Below are positions 59,141-64,000 of a stretch of DNA of 64,000 nt, in pieces (the stretch's first letter is position 1; each line of letters begins with the position of its first letter). This DNA is from Patagioenas fasciata (lineage: Eukaryota > Chordata > Aves > Columbiformes > Columbidae), in NCBI RefSeq assembly GCF_037038585.1, contig NC_092523.1, forward strand, positions 2,299,001-2,363,000, given 5' to 3'. The notes under the pieces were generated by a model, which had not been told where the DNA came from, searched no databases, and saw only the letters and a program-made list of their open reading frames with translations. The position numbers and the translations under genes were made by a program.

Positions 59141-59869
59141 GCCCTCAAAGTGAAGAATTTGCTCAGATCTATGGAGCTCCTTGATGTGGAAAGTGACAAG
59201 TTGGGTTGCCCTTGTAAGTGGGGGCCAGAGGAGGGGCCAGTAAAGGTGACATCATGGTGGGAGCCGAGGAACCTGCAGTGAGGGTGTGTAAGTGGGTGCA
59301 GTCTTTTCTAAACATCTCAAGAAAGTCCCCAGCAAGGGGAATATAAACCTGGAATTGCTGGCCAGGGAACTGAAGGCCAATGTAAGCCTCGGGTGTCACG
59401 TCCCTGAAATAAGAAGGTCCAAACTCCCAAGTAGAGTGTGGAAGGAAAACTGGAAACTGCAGATTCTGGACGGGAGGCAAATTTATAAAACTCCATTTAC
59501 ACAGGAATGAAAACCTATGAAAAAGTAATAAGAATTTACAGAATTCTGGAATGAAGACTTCTTACACACTTACTACACCCAGGTCTTTTCTGCGTGTGTG
59601 TCAGCTTCTGCCCAACATTTTCCTTCAGGGCTTGATGCAGTTGCAATGGGGATAGGGGTGCAATGGGGGAGACGTGAAGTGGATGGAAGCAAAGCCATGA
59701 TGGGCCATCTGGAGTGTCACGACGTGTCACTTGTCACCACAAGGCGAGCTGGGAAGAGGAGGGATGTGGCTGTGTGCCCCATATCCCGCTGCAGCTTCCC
59801 CGGTTCCCCCCAGGTGCTGCCACTACCAGCACTTTACGTACTCTTGCCTGTTACCCTGCCCAGAGATGC

Positions 59870-60810
59870 ACGTGTGTGCGTGTGAGTTTGTGCACACACG
59901 TGTGTGCAAGCACGCGTGTGCATGTGAGTTCACGCGTGTGCGTGCGAGTTCATGCATGTGCATGTGTGTGCAAGCATGTGTGTGCATGTGAGCTCATGCA
60001 CATGCAAGCGTGTGCGTGCATATGAGTTCATGCACGTGCAAGCACGAGCATGTGTGTCCACAGACATGCAGGTCTGTGCATATGTGTCCATGCAAGTACA
60101 TGTATGTGTGTACGTGTCCATGCAAGTACATGTATGTGTGTACGTCTCCATGCGTCCATGCACTTGTAAGCATGAGCACGTCTGTGCACGTGCAAGTACG
60201 TGCATGTGTGTCCATGCACATGCAAGTATGTGTGTCCATGTACATGCAAGCTCAAACATGTGTACATGCACATGCAGTACATGTATGTGTGTTGATGCAC
60301 TTGCAAGCTCAAGTATGTGTGGCCATGCATGTGCATGTATGTGCATGTGTGTCTGTGCACATGCAAGCACGAGCATGTGTATCCATGCACATGCAAGTAT
60401 GTGCACGTGTGCCCATGCACTTGAAAAGTGGCACCTGTGTGCCCATGCGTGTGCAAGTACGTGCATGTGTGTCCATGCATGTGCAAGCTCAAGCATGTGT
60501 GTCCATGCACATGCATCGACACACATACATGTACTCCATATGTATGGACACACATGCACGTGCTTGCACTTGCCTGGACACACATACTTGAGCTTGCACA
60601 GGCATACATGCTTGTGCAAATATGCGCATGTGTGTCCATGCACATGCAAGCACAAGCGTGTATCCATGCACATGCAAGTATGTGCACGTGTGCCTACGCA
60701 CTTGCAAACTGGCACCTGTGTGCCCACGCGTGTGCAAGTATGTGCACTTGTGTCCATGCACGTGCAAGCTCGAGCATGCACATGCAAACATGGGCACACG
60801 TGTGCGTGCC
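59870..60810. repeat. CA/TG-rich minisatellite with internal inversion
   Basis: Variable units of about 24-36 bases such as gtgtgtccatgcacatgcaa plus gtatgtgcac. Purine and pyrimidine alternate for long stretches. About 60361-60500 and 60646-60780 are near copies 280 bases apart; between them, about 60510-60615 carries the same units in reverse orientation. Because the array reads similarly on both strands, Cys/His/Val-rich open frames of about 380 residues occur on both; neither is credible as protein. Confidence 0.92.
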
Positions 60811-61435
60811 CCTTTTGCTGCTGGCGCACCCCTTGCACCCTGGGACAGGAGTTTTTGCAGCACACCCACACCAGGAGCAGTTTGCAATTTGCTTCAACTT
60901 CCAACACCTGCACACAGGAGCATGTTCCTGGTGTCCCCACGGGACCGTTCCTGAGGACGCTGGTGGCATCAAGCCATGCACAACCTTCCCGAGCTTTGCC
61001 TGAAATATCCCGCAGCGTTTCCCACGCAGCAGCAGCCAGGCAGGGGGACAGCAGTGTCCCCAACAGGGCCCCAACCCTAATTAGCAATTAAACCCTCTCT
61101 GTGACCCCAATAACGACCAAACCCGCAAGGTCAGGCCGAGCGGCCGTGCCGGGGTGCTGGGTGCCGGCAGTTTGGATGCTCATGGCCGGTCTGGGCCCCG
61201 GGGCTTTGATATCACTGAGATAAGGGACGTTCGGGGCCACCTCAGTTAACAAGAGGGGACCGGGCTGCCCTGCTCTATCGCTCCCATCTACGCCAGCAAA
61301 CCTGCAGCAATTTGGGGTTTTTTTCCCTCATTCTGGTAAATGTCCCCTCCCCGGGGGCCAGGGCCATCTGTTCCACTCGGCCGCGGGGACGCAGGGTGCC
61401 CCGGTGGGTTCGGGGAGGGTTGCACAGGTATGACA

Positions 61436-63148
61436 GCCCCTTCGGAGTCACTATGTCCCATCTGGGGTTGCTGTGTCCCCTTCAGAGTCACTACATCCCT
61501 TTTGGGGTTACTGTGCCCCATTTGGGGTCACTGGGTCCCCTCTGAGCTCACTATGTCCCCTTTGGGGTTGCTGTATCCCCTTGAGGGTCACTACGTCCCC
61601 TTTGAGGATTTGTGTGTCCCCTTTGGGTCACTAAGTCCTATTTGGGGTCACCATGTCCCCTCTGAGGTCACCGTATCCCTTTGGGGTTGCTGCATGCCAT
61701 TTGGGGTGTGACTGTGTTCTCTCTGATGTCACTAGGTCGGTCCCCTTCAGGGCCACCGTGTCCTCTCTGGGGTTACTGTGTCCCATTTGGGGTCAGTACG
61801 TTCCTTTTCAGGTCACAGTGTCCCCTCTGAGCTCACTGTGTCCCCTCTGAGCTCACCGTGTCCCCTTTGGGGTTGCTGTGTCCCCTTCAGTGTCGCTATG
61901 TCCCCTTTGGGGTTTCTGTGTCCCATTTGGGGTCACTGGGTCCTCTCTGAGCTCACTGTGTCCCCTTTGTGGTGGTTGTGTTCCCTTCAGGGTCACTGCA
62001 TCCCCTTTGGGGTTTTCGCATTCCCTTTGGGGTCACTATGTCCCCTTTGGGGTCACCATGTCCCCTTTGGGCCACTATGTCCCATTTGGGGTCACTGTGT
62101 CCCCTTCGAGGTCACCCTGTCCCCTTTGGGGTGACTGTTTTCCCTCTGATGTCACTACGTCCCCTCCGGGATCACTATGTCCCCTTTGGAGTTACTATGT
62201 TCCTTTTGGGGTCACTATCATCTGTTTGAGGCCACCATATCCCCTTTGGGCCACTGTGTCCCATTTGGGGTCACTGTGTCCCCTCTGAGCTCACGGTGTC
62301 ACCTTTGGGGTTGCTGTGTCCCCTTTGGGGTCACTATGTCGTCTTTGGAATCACTCTGTCCCCTTTGGGGTTGCTGTGTCCCCTCTGGGGTCACTGGGTC
62401 CCCTTTGTGCTGTGACTGCTCTCCCTCTGATGTCACTAGGTCCCCTTTGGGGTCACTGTATCCTACTTGGAGCCACTATGTCCCCTTTGGGGTTGCTGTG
62501 TGCCCTTCGGGGTCACTACCTCCCCTTTTGGGTTTCTGTGTCCCATTTGGGGTCACTGTGTCCTTTCTGAGGTCACTGTGTCCCCTTTGGGATCACTATG
62601 TCCCCATTGGGACCACCATGTCCCCTTTGGGCCACTATGTCCCATTTGGGGTCACCATGTCCCCTTTGGAGTCACTGTGTCCCCTCTGAGCTCACTGTGT
62701 CCCCTTTGGGGTCACTCTGTCCCCTTTGGGGTCACTGTGCCACCTCTTAGCTCACGGTGTCCCCTTTGGGGTTACTATGTCCCCTTCAGGGTCACTCTGT
62801 CCCCTTTGGGGTCACTGTGCCCCCTCTGAACTCAATGTGTCCCCTTTGGGGTTACTATGTCCCCTTCGGGGTCACTCTGTCCCCTTTGGGGTCACTGTGC
62901 CCCCTCTGAGCTCACTCTGTCCCCTTTGGGGTCACTGTGCCCCCTGTGAGCTCAATGTGTCCCCTTTGGGGTTACTATATCCCCTTTGGGGTCACTGTGC
63001 CCCCTCTGAGCTCACTGTGTCCCCTTTGGGGTTACTATGTCCCCTTTGGGGTCACTGTGCCCCCTCTGAGCTCAATGTGTCCCCTTTGGGGTTACTATGT
63101 CCCCTTCGGGGTCACTCTGTCCCCTTTGGGGTCACTGTGTCCCCTCTC
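61436..63148. repeat. 20-base minisatellite, about 85 copies
   Basis: Consensus unit tcccctttggggtcactatg with variants (gttactatg, gctcactgtg, gccactatg). Nearly all spacing is 20 bases or a small multiple. Most units contain the palindromic core CCCCTTTGGGG. The right part, from about 62720, is arranged in higher-order blocks of 40, 60 and 80 bases. Because 20 is not a multiple of three, all frames read through into a 20-residue repeating peptide; this is not evidence of coding. Confidence 0.95.
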
Positions 63149-63799
63149 CTTGCTCTGGGGGCTGACACAGCTCCTGCTCACCCCAAACAGCTGCAGAGGA
63201 GCCCAAAGCCGCTGAGTGCAGGAATAACCCAATTCTACCCCAAAAACCCTCCCAGCAAGAGCATAAACTGGGGAAAACGGGGCCAAAAACCCCTCAGCAC
63301 CCATATTTTTTGGGGCGGTGCTGCACTGTCCCAAAATCCCACATTAAAATACGCTTCATATAGGAATAAAACAACCATGCTGCGAGTTGCTTATCGCCCC
63401 CAAGATGAACTAAAATCCAATTATCCCTGCAGCCCGGTGCTTATCCCCCCTCAGCATCTGCTCTTTATTTTACCTTCTTTTGATTGTTTTCCCCTTCTTT
63501 TGGAACTTTCTGATTATCTCTCCTCCTCCCCTATCTCCTCCTCTCCATTTGCCACCCTTGCCCCCCGTAATTGTTTTGCGTTCTGTCTCCCTCCACCTTC
63601 CCTCCACTGCTCTGATTTATTCATCTCTTTGATTTCGCCACCACCTCCGCATTTGAGGCAGAAAGAGGTTTTTTAATTAACCCCCAAATCAATGATTTGC
63701 CTTTTATTCTTCTCTTGAACCACAGGATAAACAGGGCAGTGGAAACACAGGGACCATGTTGCTGCTTCATGGGTCCCTTTGCAAGCCCAGCCTGGGTTA

Positions 63800-63960
63800 A
63801 ACTTGGCTTTAATTTTGCTTCAGCTTTTGCTTGAACTTTAATTTTTGCCGCACATTTAATTTGAGCTTCAACTTTCATTTTTGCTTCAATGTTTAAATTT
63901 CATTTTTGCTTTAAATTTCATTCTTGCTTCAACTTGAATTTTTGCTTCAATTTCAACTTC
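63800..63960. repeat. AT-rich imperfect repeat (TTTTTGCTTCAA type)
   Basis: Irregular copies of atttttgcttcaa alternating with actttaa or atttcaa spacers, about 18-22 bases apart. Probably a degenerate minisatellite at the edge of the window. Confidence 0.75.
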
Positions 63961-64000
63961 TGCTCTTTTCCCCCCTTGACTTTAAATCTTCCTCCAACTT

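Larger units (their letters stand above)
58113..64000. other. Upstream flank of RAB11FIP5
   Basis: Contains a 5' UTR and core promoter up to about 58380, a minus CR1 (58394-59140), unassigned sequence (59150-59870), two minisatellites (59870-60810 and 61436-63148), and an AT-rich TTTTTGCTTCAA-type repeat (63800-63960). The next gene expected by human synteny (NOTO or SMYD5) is not visible. Confidence 0.75.

Noticed and set aside
59150-59520. Open frame resembling the start of a retroviral matrix protein (Gly-x-x-x-Ser then Lys-rich)
   Set aside because: The first codon is GTG, the frame is only about 72 codons, the upstream frame has stops, and no other gag, pol or LTR feature is near. Too weak to call.
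59930-61091. Open frames of about 380 residues on both strands, Cys/His/Thr-rich
   Set aside because: They lie on the CA/TG minisatellite. Composition is dictated by the repeat, both strands read similarly, and there are no splice, start-context or domain signals.
61340-63676. Long plus-strand frames with repeated PLWGHCVPFGVT-like peptides
   Set aside because: The 20-base tandem unit shifts through all frames and lacks stop codons; all three plus frames are open in turn. This is a minisatellite, not a gene.
1-64000. CRISPR arrays, operons, phage or plasmid genes
   Set aside because: The tandem arrays lack spacer and repeat structure, and every supported gene is a spliced vertebrate gene.

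Overview
The window is vertebrate nuclear DNA and almost certainly from a bird. It carries more than twenty 3'-end fragments of CR1 retrotransposons (the dominant avian LINE, recognisable by its terminal ATTCTATG-like motif), short GC-rich introns typical of an avian microchromosome, and two neighbouring genes, SFXN5 and RAB11FIP5, that are also adjacent on human 2p13. Gene calls rest on reading exons, splice sites and phases directly and on family knowledge; no database search was possible.

Layout. (1) 1-13001, minus strand: the 5' end of SFXN5 (sideroflexin 5, a mitochondrial carrier). Only coding exons 1 (12945-13001) and 2 (4109-4177) lie here; the rest of the gene runs off the left edge. 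Exon 1 sits in a CpG island (about 12480-13480) with several CCAAT boxes and three ZNF143/THAP11-like motifs. (2) 13002-19651: intergenic DNA plus the 3' UTR of the next gene. (3) 19652-58112, minus strand: a complete RAB11FIP5 gene (Rab11 family-interacting protein 5, Rip11), a class I Rab11 effector of recycling endosomes. Six coding exons join in perfect phase: N-terminal C2 domain (exon 1), conserved basic and serine-rich region (exons 2-3), a 2733-base phase-neutral exon 4 that looks like an alternative cassette and carries four NPF motifs, then exons 5-6 ending in the Rab11-binding coiled coil. Skipping exon 4 gives 635 residues, close to the familiar mammalian protein; including it gives 1546. 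(4) 58113-64000: CpG-island promoter, then an inverted CR1 about 280 bases upstream of the start codon, then two large minisatellites. A third minisatellite fills the start of intron 1, so exon 1 of RAB11FIP5 is flanked on both sides by tandem arrays.

The most unusual structures are: the large NPF-bearing cassette exon; an approximately 500-base inverted duplication (5616-6120 against 33508-34005) joining a CR1 3' end to about 265 bases of non-CR1 flank; a CA/TG-rich minisatellite with an internal inverted block; and a 20-base minisatellite organised into higher-order units of 40, 60 and 80 bases. I saw no sign of a bacterial-type or defence system. Long open frames in the minisatellites and CpG islands are judged non-coding.
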